In this document: piece by piece, positions 1 to 11,900 of the stretch
Position numbering within the stretch: position 1 is the stretch's first letter
Layout: each line of letters starts with the position of its first letter
From: Klebsormidium nitens
Lineage: Eukaryota > Streptophyta > Klebsormidiophyceae > Klebsormidiales > Klebsormidiaceae
Reading direction: 5' to 3'
NCBI GenBank assembly: GCA_000708835.1
Contig: DF237458.1
Location: 10,360-67,209 of the forward strand
Length of the DNA: 56,850 bases
Notes under the pieces: model-generated
Told to the model about the DNA's origin: nothing
Databases searched by the model: none
The model's input: only the letters and a program-made list of their open reading frames with translations
Program-made: the position numbers and the translations under genes

Positions 1-784
1 ACTGCGAAGGAAAGAAGCTGCCGCTGCTCGTCTCATCAACGATGTGAAAGGTAAACACCGGCGCAGTCTTCCTCCAATGAGTAGACTTCTGGATGGCTCG
101 GCTCTTTGACTTGGCGAGGACGGCTCTCCTTTGCTTTAAAGCGAGTAAACTTGGGCGATCCATATGACTTCAACGTCTCGGTCAACAAAACAGACGTTGT
201 GGCGAGGTGTGCAAACGAAGTCTTGTCCCGCGTCTTTTTTTCACAAAGCTTCCCATTCGGTAAGATAGCAAGCAACGAAAGGCACCGCCACTCACAGCTC
301 AAAGATCCAAAAGAGTGAAAGAGTAGGCTGTGTGGACGTCAGAGCGTCAAGAGACGCCATGGTGGCGTTCAAGTCGGGCAAGGGCTGCGTCCTTCCGTCT
401 CCATCCGCTAATGTTCCTGGAGGCTTCGTTTCCTGCAGAGAGGCTACTCCGGGGACGATTCTGTGACGCCACCCTTTTCCCCGTGGTTTTCTCCGGCTGT
501 GGCCCGTCCGGTCCGCTTTTTACATTCGGCAGAGCTCCCAAGGCCCTCAGTGTTCGTACGTCGACTGAGGCCACACGGGTCCGGTCAAACCGCAGGACCT
601 GCTGCTGATGATGAGCGGAGCCGCCGATGTGTACTCGAAGCTGGCAAAGGAGGGGTGCGAAGACCCGATCTTGCAACTCCGGAGTTGGGCGTGGGACGTG
701 GTACAGAACCTAAGGTCGAAGCAAGGGGCGGGGCCGAGCTCGTCTACCAGCCAGGCTCGCGGGTGCCCCGGTGCGGACGCGTGA
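1..784 (+). CDS. 3' end of an unidentified protein-coding gene (partial, internal exons unresolved)
   Basis: I do not recognise this gene. The best-supported piece is a terminal exon at 596-784: an acceptor-like CAG ends at 595, followed by 62 codons and a TGA at 782-784. The peptide begins DLLLMMSGAADVYSKLAKEG and continues through a helical, W-containing segment into a Ser/Gly-rich tail. At the left edge, 2-50 reads LRRKEAAAARLINDVK and stops at a good GTAAAC donor, so it may be an upstream exon of the same gene cut by the window edge. A possible middle exon at 194-259 has an AG acceptor, a GTAAGA donor and a phase that fits the first piece, but its peptide is not convincing. The joins between pieces are not established. 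The base composition and helical character look coding, but no domain or function can be named. Confidence 0.35.
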
Positions 785-1751
785 CCAGGCAACGCGCGCG
801 AAGTGTGATGTGATCCTAGAGGCTGGGCGAAATTTTAGTAGGTATGGTACACGTAGGTCTTGCGTTCAAGCATAGGGACTGTAACATCGAGTGTAAGGGT
901 AGGCGAACCAGGACAACAGATGCGTGCTTCAGCCACAACCGGCTTTACCCCTCAGTGCGGCTGCGTTTCAAGGTTGCGCGTATGCAACGGCTGTGCAATG
1001 TCCATTGGCGGGTGTGTACTCTAGTAAAGATCTTGGACACGTCATTAGATGCGTCGATTGCTACAGACGGCACTAGACAATCTTTCCGCGCGGGAGCCAT
1101 AGAACGGCAGTAACATTTCTAACCACAGCAGCGAGTCGGATAACCATTGCTTATTGAAGGTTACTTAAGTAAGACGGTGCTCCTCATACAACAGAATTGA
1201 CATATGGTAATAAGTCGAAGAACACGGCATTACGCATGCACAGGCCAAGAACGTTTGCTCATGATGAGCAGGACAATATGTACTTGTGCGATGATGGTAT
1301 GCACGCACGTGTTGAAGTATCTCAATGAACTGCCCACGCTTCTCGTGTGGTGTCTTTCGAGTCGTCCTTCTCAGTTGCTTCCCAATTTAAGTGTTGCAAA
1401 ACTTGCACTCTTTGATTGGCCGCCCTGAGCCGCGCCTTCACCTTCACCTGCATGCACGCAAGAAAGCAACTTTGTGCAACTAGTCAAACAGAGCAACTCG
1501 ATCAATCTTTGGCTGCAGCATGTCGTTTTCTGCATGCGCATGCTAATGCTAAAACGATGTGCGGGCCGCGCTCAGAGCTTGCTTGGAACAATCGATCAGG
1601 GCCCGCGGGCCTCGTCCGGCCCTGTTGCCCGCGCGCGGGCCAACTTTTTTCGATCCGGCCATTCAACGGCGGAATGCCGGCGGAATTCACCGTCCGGTCC
1701 AACTCGTACCAAAAAAATATATATTGTTTGCAGGGCCAAATGAGGACATGC
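785..1751. other. intergenic stretch, no gene seen
   Basis: Between the terminal stop of the left-edge gene and the tRNA gene there are only short open frames on both strands with frequent stops. No splice-linked conserved peptide, repeat array or structural RNA is recognisable. It should hold the 3' UTR of the left gene and the upstream region of the tRNA. Confidence 0.5.
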
Positions 1752-1853
1752 GATCAGATGGCCGAGCGGTCTAAGGCGCCAGCTTCAGGCCCGTTACGGT
1801 CGGTGTAAATGCTGGTTCTTTCGAGAGCGTGGGTTCGAATCCCACTCTGGTCA
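1752..1853 (+). tRNA. tRNA-Leu(CAG) with a 20-nt intron
   Basis: The cloverleaf can be folded by eye. The acceptor stem GATCAGA (1752-1758) pairs with TCTGGTC (1846-1852), with one G-T pair and discriminator A at 1853. The D stem is GCC/GGC with the class II box A sequence TGGCCGAGCGG. The anticodon stem CCAGC pairs with GCTGG (1811-1815), and the anticodon CAG is at 1786-1788, so it decodes CUG. A 20-nt insert (1790-1809) lies one base 3' of the anticodon, the canonical nuclear tRNA intron position. A long variable arm, as expected for Leu, precedes the T arm GTGGG-TTCGAAT-CCCAC, which carries a perfect box B. No CCA is encoded, as is normal in eukaryotes. A pyrimidine-rich tract with a T run follows at about 1859-1871 and could serve as the Pol III terminator. 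Confidence 0.92.
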
Positions 1854-1923
1854 CGCGCTTTTTCCTTTTTTCACTCATGCGAAAGGCATACCTACCAAAG
1901 CGAAGGAGCTATCGGACGAACAC

Positions 1924-2022
1924 GATGAGAGCTGAGCAGGTCCCGAGTCCAATCGACGGCGGAGAAAACTTCAAAAAGAACCCTCAGCAATGGGGCGTGG
2001 GTTCAAATCCCACTCTGGCCAT
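1924..2022 (+). pseudogene. degenerate tRNA-Leu-like unit, copy 1
   Basis: The 3' part (about 1993-2023) keeps a perfect T arm, GTGGG-TTCAAAT-CCCAC, and an acceptor-like TCTGGCC. The 5' part only faintly resembles the tRNA-Leu D arm (GCTGAGCAGGTC at about 1931). The 5' end cannot pair with the 3' acceptor strand, and no anticodon stem forms. It is probably a decayed copy or a tRNA-derived fragment of the intact gene at 1752-1853. Box B is intact, so weak Pol III factor binding is conceivable. Confidence 0.5.
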
Positions 2023-2127
2023 CGTCTGTGTCCCTTTTGTTGGCACGCCATTTTCATGCCGAGGGCGCACTGCAGGTCCTTTCTCCTGGCATGGTTCCTT
2101 AGAAGCCAACAAACGGCTCCGATTACA

Positions 2128-2222
2128 AGATCCTGTGGCCCGAGGCACATCCGACGGACGGACTACAACATTCCAATGAGATCCTTCGAGAGAGGGCGTG
2201 GGTTCAAATCCCACTCTGGCCA
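2128..2222 (+). pseudogene. degenerate tRNA-Leu-like unit, copy 2
   Basis: The block around the T arm (about 2193-2223) is identical over 31 nt to the previous unit, and it is preceded by CTTCGAGAGAG, which resembles a Leu variable arm. A box A-like TGGCCCGAGG lies at about 2136, spaced plausibly from box B, but the acceptor and anticodon stems do not pair. The intact gene and the two degenerate units follow one another at roughly 180-200 nt. They look like decaying duplications or tRNA-derived repeats rather than functional tRNAs. Confidence 0.5.
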
Positions 2223-2299
2223 TCAGTGGCATCACTACGATGGATCAATACTTTTGCCAGAGATTTTTGCCCTGCTCTTCTGATTGAGCTAGAGCGCAG

Positions 2300-2992
2300 C
2301 TAGACAAAACTGGTCAAAAGCCTTGAAAAGGTAGCTGGCTCCATTTTCTGAGCAGCATAGCTCTGGTCTTTGGTCGGCGGGACCATCAACGCTGATGAGC
2401 TGGTCACGCAATCTCCTTCTGATAGACTCTGGCGGTCTCCAAACACGATGAGCTTCTCTGCTTTCACAACGGTAAGCTCACTTGATTGGAATGCCACTTG
2501 GTTCTTGACCTTTTTTAAACACGTGAGACATGGTTTTTCAAATGGGTGTTGGTTCCACTTTGCCTGTTGATCGGTGGCATGTCCAAGCACATGAGTGGGC
2601 GCCAATTGAATCTTGTCGTTCTCACACCACCTTTTTTCCCAATCCCTTTTGGGAGAGGTAGATTCTGAGCTCCTCTTATAGACGTGCCCACGGATTGTAG
2701 CCACTTCTTGACGTGCTGTGGTTTTTTGGTAGAATTCAAAGACCTGATGCTGGCAGTGCCACCACCATATGGCACCATCAGTGCCTCATTCCACAGCATT
2801 GCACACATCTGTGTCATCAAGTTTTGTTTTAAAGTCCGTTTCTTTGGCACGCTTGTGCTTCTTCATGGAGGCATTTGAGCATGAACAGGAAAGCTTGCGG
2901 AGGCAGACCCGTTCAGGGGGTGCATCAGTGAACTTGTTCAAAAAATTGTAGCCAACGCCTTCCAGTGGGTTGTGCGACTTTGTGCCCGCCAC
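2300..2992 (-). pseudogene. possible broken coding remnant (three overlapping minus-strand frames)
   Basis: Three sizeable minus-strand open frames overlap in series: 2786-2992, 2515-2850 and 2300-2704. Each has a balanced, protein-like composition, including a Cys-rich stretch CLRKLSCSCSNASMKKHKRA and a later CLTCLKK. The pattern suits one ancestral reading frame broken by frameshifts, for example a decayed transposable-element ORF, but I recognise no domain and no terminal repeats. The stretch overlaps the proposed first exon and first intron of CPSF160 on the other strand, so it could equally be chance open frame. Low confidence. Confidence 0.2.
2448..2471 (+). other. CPSF160: candidate CPSF160 first coding exon (8 codons)
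   Basis: ATG AGC TTC TCT GCT TTC ACA ACG is followed directly by a consensus GTAAGC donor and ends in phase 0, as the phase-0 acceptor at 3319/3320 requires. The joined N-terminus MSFSAFTT-LLPPTGVDHC resembles the plant CPSF160 start, which begins MSF-A-AY and reaches PTGVENC after about a dozen residues. The match is short, and the exon sits inside a stretch with competing minus-strand open frames, so an unseen alternative exon is possible. Confidence 0.45.
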
Positions 2993-5900
2993 CTCTTATC
3001 ACTGCAAAGAGCCCCATGGCACTCAGCTTATGCCTCGAAATGTTCTTGCATTCCGTCAGTTGGGTCGTCGAAAGCTAAGCTTACTTCATCAAAGCTCTTT
3101 CAGGCAATTGCAGTAGAGCTCATCCTTCTTCAAATTTTATTGTAGTTGGCATTTTAGCATCAGATAGCGGCAGATGATTATCCTTTTTTTTTGCTGAGTA
3201 CTGTCAAACAGAGCACCACCATCACCTGTCTTACCAATTGATTGGACCATTCACCAGGACCAACAAACCTGGTTTCAGAACAAACACTCTTCGGTTAACG
3301 AAGGCCTACATTTGTGCAGCTTCTGCCCCCCACTGGGGTGGATCACTGCACCACAGGCTTCCTGACCCACTGCCCGGGGGACAGGAAAGCATTGTCCGAG
3401 GATGCCGCACTCCATCCATCAAACCACCCCCACGAGATCGGGACCTGGGCAGCTGCGTCCGGGCTGGACAGAGAAGGAAACCTCCTGCCCAACCTAGTTG
3501 TCGTCAAGGTGGGGAGACACAGTAATGGTTTTGGCCTCCGTCTTTCTCAGCTTTTTAAAGTACTGTTTGCGCACATGACTTCACAAGGCCGCAGAGTTTG
3601 GTGTGATAGAGCCCTACAGGCATGCACCCGCAAGCCTGCCGATTCTCACTTCTGGAAACGCACCATGCTCGCACGGAATCTCCACGAGTGGGGCCCCAAA
3701 GGTTTGCAGCCCTCAGCGAACCCCGTAAAGTGGATTTGGGGCATGTGCGGAAGCTTTCTTGAAAGCGGATCAAAGGGTGGGATGTGAAGCAGTTCCGGTG
3801 GTGTGGGCGTTTGAGAAATGAAGACAGAACTTGTTCTCAAAAGGACTCATATGCTGGGTACAAGCTCCCTCTAACATTGAGTTGAAGCATGCGCAGGCAA
3901 ACATCCTGGAAGTGTACGTCATCAGGACTTCACAGGGGTTGAAACCAGGACTAGAGGGTGATGAGGAGCGAGCTACACCTGCGGCATGGTTGGAGCTGGC
4001 CTTTGAGAGCAGGTGCAGGCCCTACCGGCTTCTTTATGTCGTCGTGAAAAGTTTCTTGTGCTGATTGTGTATTTTATACCGTTTGCTCATGCCTTGGCAC
4101 CTGGCAGTGGAAGGTCTTTCGTCAATTTCGTCGCTCCCTTTCCAACTAATGACTTATGCACTACATAGAAGGCAGAATATCGAAGCAACCCCCATAGGAT
4201 CCTAATCTTACCTTTCTGAAAGCTAATTGTTTGGTAATCTGCTGCATCTTTGAAAGCCCATCTGCTTTGTCGTCTCAGGCTCAATGGAAATGTGGCGTCG
4301 TTAGCGGTGATCAAGTCGCGGCAGGACGACTTCACGGGGCGTCGCACGCAGCACGACGCGCTCGTGCTGGCGTTGCAGGACGCGAAGCTCAGCGTGGTGG
4401 ATTGGGACGAGGACAAACAAAAGCTGCGGACGAGGTGGGCTGTCGCCACAAGTCTTTTCATTCTCTTGTACTCCATTGGCCGCAAATTGAGTTTTCGGTG
4501 AAGGCTGTTGGGTGAGTGTTGTACTTTCTGGACACGCCTTATTCTGAGTCGCAATCAACGAGCGCAGCAGTCGCTGGATGTCGTTCGAGCTCAGACAGCT
4601 TTTTAGTTCTGTCTAAGCTCTTTCCACTTCATCTCGAGCCTGGTCATGCCTCGGCACCATCAGTAAACGTTCTTGTTGTCGTGTTGCTCCCAAATCTCAT
4701 ATGCTGCCCGAAGCCGCAGTCAGAGCCAATCTCTCTCCTGCTCGACTTTCGAGTCCAACCGCAGCACCTGGTTTAAACACTCCTGACCACTGGTCCCCCT
4801 CTGCTTGCCACTTCGCTGCACTTCTTTCGACTCTGCCAAGTAGCAGCACCTCAGCGCAGTCCGAGCCCGTCTAGCCAATCCTCGACAGTCAAATTCCCCC
4901 TGCAATCTCACAATCGAGTCGCTGAAAACCGGTCTTCTCGGCTTTGCCAGCTCGCTGCACTGCTTCGAGTCCGCCAGGTGGCAGCACCTGAAGCGCGGCC
5001 TCGAGAAGTTTCCGCGGGGGCCGCTCGTGAGGGCTGACCCGCAGGGGCGCTGCGCGGCGGCGCTGCTGTACGACGACCAGCTGCTGGTCATGAAGGCCAA
5101 GGCGGTGAGGCCGCCGACCTATATTGTCCATTCGCTTTTTGCGTTCGAGTTTATCTTGGGTATCGAGGAGTTGGGAAATGGGAGGGAAGTGTCCTGCGTG
5201 TGTTAAGCAAGTACTATTGGTGTTGATAGCGCATGTGGGCGGAGTTTGTGGTCACAAGCTGCACGATGAGGCAGGTCGTCCTTGCAAAACAGGCAATTTT
5301 CGATTTTGGGACGAGGAAGCTCGTTTTGAGTCAATCCAAGCACTTGCTGGCGGAGGCCGCGGACTGCTTCTCGTCATACACTCCCCGGAACCATTTTCAA
5401 TAGGTTTCCATCATCGTGTACGGCAAGGCCGATTGGAAGGGTATTTGGGTCTTTATGAAGGGGTGTCTTCATAAGGGAGCCGTCCTTACACCCTTCTTCG
5501 TCAAAGAGGGGCCTTCAGTCAGGTTCTCCATTAACAAGCCTAAGTCTGTCTTGATCCGTCATCTGGCACCAGCTTCCCTCCAAATGACTCTCTCAAAGCA
5601 GATTCTGAATCTCCAAAAGCCTGATGGTGACAGGCAAAGGACCTTTTAACGCCTAAGCATGACAGGCGGGAGTCTAACGGACACGATTCCTCTCTGACGT
5701 TGCAGAGTGGGCTGGGATTTGGCGACGAGGAGACGGCGGCTGCGCCCGAGCGTGCAGCGTCCGTAGAAGAGACGTACTTTCTGGACCTGCGGACGGTCGG
5801 CGTGAAGAACGTCAAGGACATTGTTTTCCTGCACGGTAAGGGGGACCCGAGAAGCATGCTCGGCTCTTGCGCCGGCCCTCTGCTCATGTCAGAGTGGTTC

Positions 5901-8900
5901 AGCTCCGTCTCGCTGCTATTCAGAGTATCATTCCGGAACGGCTGTTCGAGCTAGAAGAAACTGCATAGGGAAATCAGCCACTATCACCTCCAGCGATCTT
6001 TCCTCAAAGTGACGAACTGGTTTCCGTGACCGTTTGATTTCTGAATAGTTGAACTGAAACTTCTGAGCATGATGTTCTGGTTGACGGTTCGGGTTAGAAG
6101 AAAGACTTCTTCAGTCCCTTGCTAAGAATTGTCCCCTCAAAATTGCGACCTCAATGCATGCAGGCTACCTGGAGCCCGCCCTTCTAGTTCTCCATGAGCC
6201 GGACCCCACGTGGGGCGGCCGAGCCGCCGTAGGCCGCTTCACGTGCGAAGCAACCGTCCTCAGCGTGAACACCACCCTGCGGCAGCACCCCCAGATCTTC
6301 GCGGCGACGTCGCTGCCCTATGACGCATATCAGGCGGTCGCCGTGCCGTCCCCTTTGGGCGGCGCGCTCGTTTTGGCAGCCAACACAGTGCACTACTTCA
6401 GTCAGGCAAGTGTCTCGGATGAATTTCTTGACGTTCGACAAAGCGTTACACGCGATGGTTACGCGCGTCCGACGCATTCCTGGTACGCACGATCCTCGCA
6501 CAGCCTTGCAGCGCGGAGCGGGCCTTGAATATTTACTAACCTCCTCGGTTACCGATTAGCTGGACCCTCCGTCCAGTCTGAGATGCAACCCAGCTCTGAA
6601 GGCGTATGTCTTTACTAGCCCCTAACACAGACGAGGTTCCCATTCTCCGCCTGTCTGCTTCATCAGTACCCTCACGTTAAAAAGACAAACCCAGTTTGTT
6701 CAACATTCCAATGTCCTCCGGTTTCCATTCTTCAAGCTCGGTCCCCTCACCCGCCAATTCCAGGTGGAAAAAGACCCCAAACTTCTAGAACCCCTTTTTT
6801 TCGGTTGTTGTTTGCAGACAAGCTTCCACACCCTGGCAGTCAACAACCTGGCCGGTGTGCCTGAGGGCGCGCCGGTCCCTCCACGGACGAGTTTTGAGGT
6901 GGAGCTGGACGTTGCAAGAGTAGCCTGGGTCGCGGCTGATACGGCGCTGATCTCATCCAAGACGGGCGCGCTGCTGCTGCTGACGCTGGGCCACGTCGGC
7001 AGGTGGGCCCTACTTTACCCTGGACTTTTCGAGTCAATACCTTGGAACCTGAATGATGGACCTTGATAGCTTTCAGAAGCGCAGTATGGGCTATCTGCAC
7101 TCGAAGCAGGCGAATGTGGTCAAACGGAGGTAGTTCACTTGACAGTCCACCTACGGTGCCTCCGATCAGCTTCGATCTGGTGTCAGTGGCCACGTCATTG
7201 TGTGAAAGAGAGGAAGAAATGCAAACGGAAATAAAAAGTTGCATTTACAGCACAGGTACGCAGCTTCGTAAGGCGCATATCGCGCATTGCGCCTTGCTTC
7301 ATCAAGTGTTTGGGTCTAGTTTGGGTTTAGTTGCCCTTCTGAATGTAAAGACTTTTGGATCTGTTGGGTTTAAAAATGATTCTCTGCTCTGCTCCAGGAC
7401 GGTCGACTCGCTGGAGCTGTCTCGCTCCAAGGGCGCGGTGCTGGCCTCGGCCGTGTGCCCGGTTGGCGACTCCCTGGTGTTCCTGGGCAGCCGGCTGGGG
7501 GACAGCATGCTGCTGCAGTACGCTCGGGGGACTGCAACCGAGGCGACGACACAGCGCACCGAGGTCGAGGTGAACACGCGAAGGGTTGTTATGCAGCTTT
7601 CAAGGGGACGTTGAGACAGAGGACTCAATATGAACACTAAGACGGCCTGCCACCTTTTTGCGGTGTCTGTCGGTCTCTTTTGAGGGAGTCAGAAGCAAGG
7701 ACTGTTGCCAATGAAATAGTTGACACCAAAGGCGGCTTTCGTTCTCGTAAGACACTTTTTTGACCGTGCAGATGCTCGAATATCCAGAATTTGATAGCAC
7801 AGGCAGCTTGGTGTCTTCGTGTTCCTACTCTGATCATGTTAAGCGCATCCGTTATCGGGTTGGGATGCTTCGTCAGAATGGCCGTTCGGGTTGCAGCGAA
7901 ACGGAACCGCAGTTTGTTCAATTAAAGTTTAATCATGCAGCCTCTGAGTGGCTGATTGCGTCTACTGATCTGCACCAGTTGTAGCCATCCTAAGAACGGT
8001 CAGGTCGACGTTCCCTTTCCGTCAACAGTCTTCCCCATGAATTGCACTCAACAGACTATACTAGCTTGCGACGCAGGAGGAGGTTGGAAGTGGCGAGCCC
8101 CCGGCCAAGCGCGCGCGCTACACTGACGTCACTGCAGCCGTTGCTGACGATAACGAAGAGCTGTCGCTGTACGGGGGAGGCGGGGCGGAGCAAGAGGTCA
8201 GTGACCGGTCGCAAGCGGACGTGAGATGAAGACGAAAGGCCGGAAAAATCTGCGCAGAACTATTCGCTTTGGTTGTTGAAATTCGTTTGGGATAATGGTT
8301 GTATCTTTGCTGTACATTGCTTCGGGCACGGCTACAACGGACATTTGCACACCTGCCGGCAGTGAGTGAGCAGTGCTGCAGCTACCAAGGGGATCCTGGC
8401 AGCCCGTTGAAAGATGCACAGATTACAAGGTCGCATATTCTACTCTGAGGCAACGGCAATGCTGGTGCAGAGAGTTTTGATGATTGGGAGTGTCCGTTCT
8501 TACTGCAGGACCCTAGCTCCTGGAAGAGCTTGTCTTTTGCAATTTGCGACACCATGGTCAACATTGGCCCTGTGCGCGATCTCGTCATTGGGAGGCGGAC
8601 AAAAGTCGACCCGGACGACGAGACTGCGCCGGCCATCACTGAAACGGAGCTGGTGAGCTGCCCACACAAAGTGCCCGGACAAAGTGCCCAGATAAAGTGC
8701 CCACTGGGCGGCACCAACCGAATCTTGCCCCATGCCGGTTCTTCTCGCAAGTCCTTGTTTCTCCTTGCACGGCGTCGGACTTTTCTTCCGGTGCTGCTAC
8801 TTCCCGTACCCTTCAACCACGTAAGGAATCCGAAGGTTGATATGGGCGTTGATAGACCGCGGTCATCCCTGTTCCTCGTCTCATCCGTGCAAGCTACTGC

Positions 8901-11900
8901 CAATGGATGAAAGCAGATGGCAGAGCTTCAAACATCGCAATCTCATTCAAGGTTGCCCTTTCGGTTGCCCTGCAAAGCGAGCCTACTCGAATCTTGCAGG
9001 TCCTGTGCTCCGGCCACGCCAAAAACGGCGCCCTCTCCATTCTCCATCAAGGCATCCGGGCGGCAGTGACGTCAGAAGTGGACCTAGGCAGCCCCTGCCG
9101 CGGCATCTGGGCCGTCCATTCCGAAGCAGCGGACGGACAGGATGAGGGCGAGGCGTTCCACGACTACCTTTTCATCAGCCTGGAAGACGGGACACGGGTG
9201 AGGAACGGCAAATCGCTTTTGCACATTTCAGTTGCACCTCGCTGTCTTCTTGTTATTCTTGAAATCATTCTTCACAACATATCGGTAAGACTCTCAGATT
9301 TTTGAAGAGAAACAGCAAACCGGCACCGAGAGCACCGGTTTCATGGTAAAACTGGAAGCGTGCAAACCGACGTAAGATGTCGGTTCATTATGGTATGCGC
9401 TGGGCAGCATTCGGGGCAACATGAAGACGAAGGCTGAGGAGCTGCTGTCACTTCCCGATGCGAATCTCATTGCTAAAATCGCGACCAAAATGTCCTCCCC
9501 CGTGCTCTGTTGCAGCCACCCGTTTGCAATGGGTCTTGACACCTATAGCGGGCCGGCGCGCCCATTTTCTTCAGAAGTTTCTGTTCACAGCGGTCTTCGT
9601 TTTGCAGGTGTTGAGCACGGGGGAGGACATCGCTGAAGTGGACGATGAGGGCGCGGGCTTCTTCACCAGCGGGCCCAGCCTGGCCGTGGGGAACCTCTTC
9701 GGAAGGTACGCCCCGGCAAATAATCCTGTATTTTAGCTAGAATAGTTTCTAGTCACGACAGTAACAGTCCCCGGGGAACAACAGAATCAAAAAGGTAAAG
9801 TGACAAATATAACCGCTCCGCAACCGTGTCAACCCTAACCCCAAACTAACCCTACCCGTTCCCCGGGCCTTGACCATATCCTACCTAGAACCATCCTACA
9901 CAAACCATCCAAAGCTGCTCATGAGACGGGTCGGGAAACAAGTGACACCCATTTCTGCGCTCTACTAACCATTTTTACTTGTCCGCATACAGAGAGACTC
10001 CTGCAACAAGCGTCTCTTGGCGAAGTCTTTCGATGATGGACAAGGGAAAATTGCCGCTGGTCACTCTACTAAATCGAATACCAGATCAAGCCTCAACCGC
10101 CTCCTCGATACGTCTACTCCAGTGCGTGCAAAGGAGGAACTTTGTTTGTTTGTGTGGTTACCAGCAATTGAGGCGACGCTATTGGTTCCTCATGGTCGCA
10201 GGCCAGAGCATCGGTCAAATCTCGGAATTTGTCAAGGGCACGTTCTTGTACTGATAACCATGGCTAACTTGGAATCATTCTGCCATTGCTGCGTGCAGGG
10301 CCCGCATTCTGCAAGTGCACGCTGGCGGCTTCGTCCTTCTGCAAGGCTCCACTCTGCAACAAGAAGTACCGCTCTTCGAGTTCCCGACAGCGCCACTCAA
10401 AGGGCAGCCGCCAGCGGAAGAGGTTCAAATCGCGGCGGCCGCCATCTGCGACCCTTTCGTGCTGTTCCGCATGACGGACGGAACGCTTCGGATTGGCGAG
10501 GGTGACGTCAGCGAGAAGGAGGTGTTTGTTGGGACGGTGTCGTTAGCGGGCGAAGCAGCGGACGGCGTCACGGCGGTGACGCTATTTGAGGACCATTGCG
10601 GGTATTTCGGACGTCCAAAAACGGGCGGGGCGTCCGGTGGGAAGAATTCGGACGTCTGTGCAGCAGTTGCGAGGAGCAGCGGGGCAGTAGAAATCTACAA
10701 GCTTCCCGGGTTCGAGCTGCTCTACAGGATTATGGACTTCATCCAGGGTCGGCGGGTCGTGACGGACCGGTCAGATACTCTTGGGCCCGTTGATAACGGT
10801 CTGCCGGACGTCCACGTGTCCAGCCTCGTCGTCCGGTGTTCGAACAGCAGTGCAGAGCGGGGGCCTAGCCAGCCGTTCCTGTGCGCCGTTTTAAGTTCCG
10901 GCGCTCTTTTCGCATACCGGGGCTTTTTAAGCGGCCAGCATGCGCATCAGGGCAAATGTGGGTCGCCACTTTCAGGCGCTTCTCTTGTACAGTCCGATGA
11001 GATCGTCAAAGGCAGTAAGCCGTCAACGGAAAGTCATGTAAATGCTAGTACTCCCCCGCAAAGCAAGCGACGTTTAAGGTGGGTGAGAGTTGCGCTGGCT
11101 GGGGTGAATGCGATGGAAGACGGAAGTACGGATGGTGCCAAACTGATTCCAAGCTTGACTACGTTCGAGGGGGTGAACGAAGAGCGGGGGGTATATATTT
11201 GCGCGCAGCGGCCCGCATGGATTGTGGAGTGCCAAGGCAGGCTGCGGCCACACCCGCAGGTACGCGAAAAGAAACGCTCCAATTAATGCGAGCTCTCGTT
11301 CCTGGTTCGGCAAGGCTGGACTGGTGTCTAGTTCGAGATGAGTGTTTTGAGTCTATAGAAGACAGCAGACATAAAAGGAATTTATTGCAACTTTTCGACG
11401 TGCATCTGTTGTTGCTAAAGTATCATCTGTGGCACAACTGACAGCAACAAGTGTGCCAGACGCAGGCGCAGGTGCAATACTGAAGGTCAAAATGCCCCGT
11501 CATCTGAACATGTGTTCCATTCGTCATCATGCCATGCTTAACGCATTAGCAAGTCTTGCTGCCACGTCTCATGTTGGTGCCGTGCTGCAGCTGTCCGACG
11601 GGCCAGTCGCTGCGTTTTCCCCCTTCCACAACGTCCATAACCCACATGGGTTCGTCTACTCGACGCCCACGGTAAGAAGGAGCGTGTATGCTCGACACTC
11701 GACTTTGTGTTGTATTAGAAATTGATTCAGGCCTCTTGTGCTTTACAGCCTCCTTGCATGCTGTTTAATTAAAATGAGGTTTTGCAGGCGTCTTCCGATG
11801 CGACCTCCAACATGGGCGGCTCATAGGCCCGTGGCAAATCGTTTGTGATTGCGTTTCATCAGTTACAAGATGCACGCTGCAGCCAAGTTGAGCCTTTTCA

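Noticed and set aside
1416-1808. A 130-codon plus-strand frame running into the tRNA gene
   Set aside because: Overlaps the tRNA-Leu gene, has no recognisable conservation or start context, and its composition is that of non-coding DNA.
1990-2235. A repeated MARVGFEPTP peptide encoded twice on the minus strand
   Set aside because: It is simply the antisense translation of the repeated T-arm block of the tRNA-like units, not a protein motif.
6401-6410. Sequencing error at the non-GT donor of CPSF160 exon 7
   Set aside because: CAG|GCAAGT is the classical GC-donor context, so a genuine GC-AG intron is the simpler reading; a single-base error cannot be fully excluded.
10315-11286. A 323-codon frame that could be taken as a separate single-exon gene
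   Set aside because: It is CPSF160 exon 14 (10299-11259) read on into the next intron; the peptide joins conserved exons on both sides in phase.
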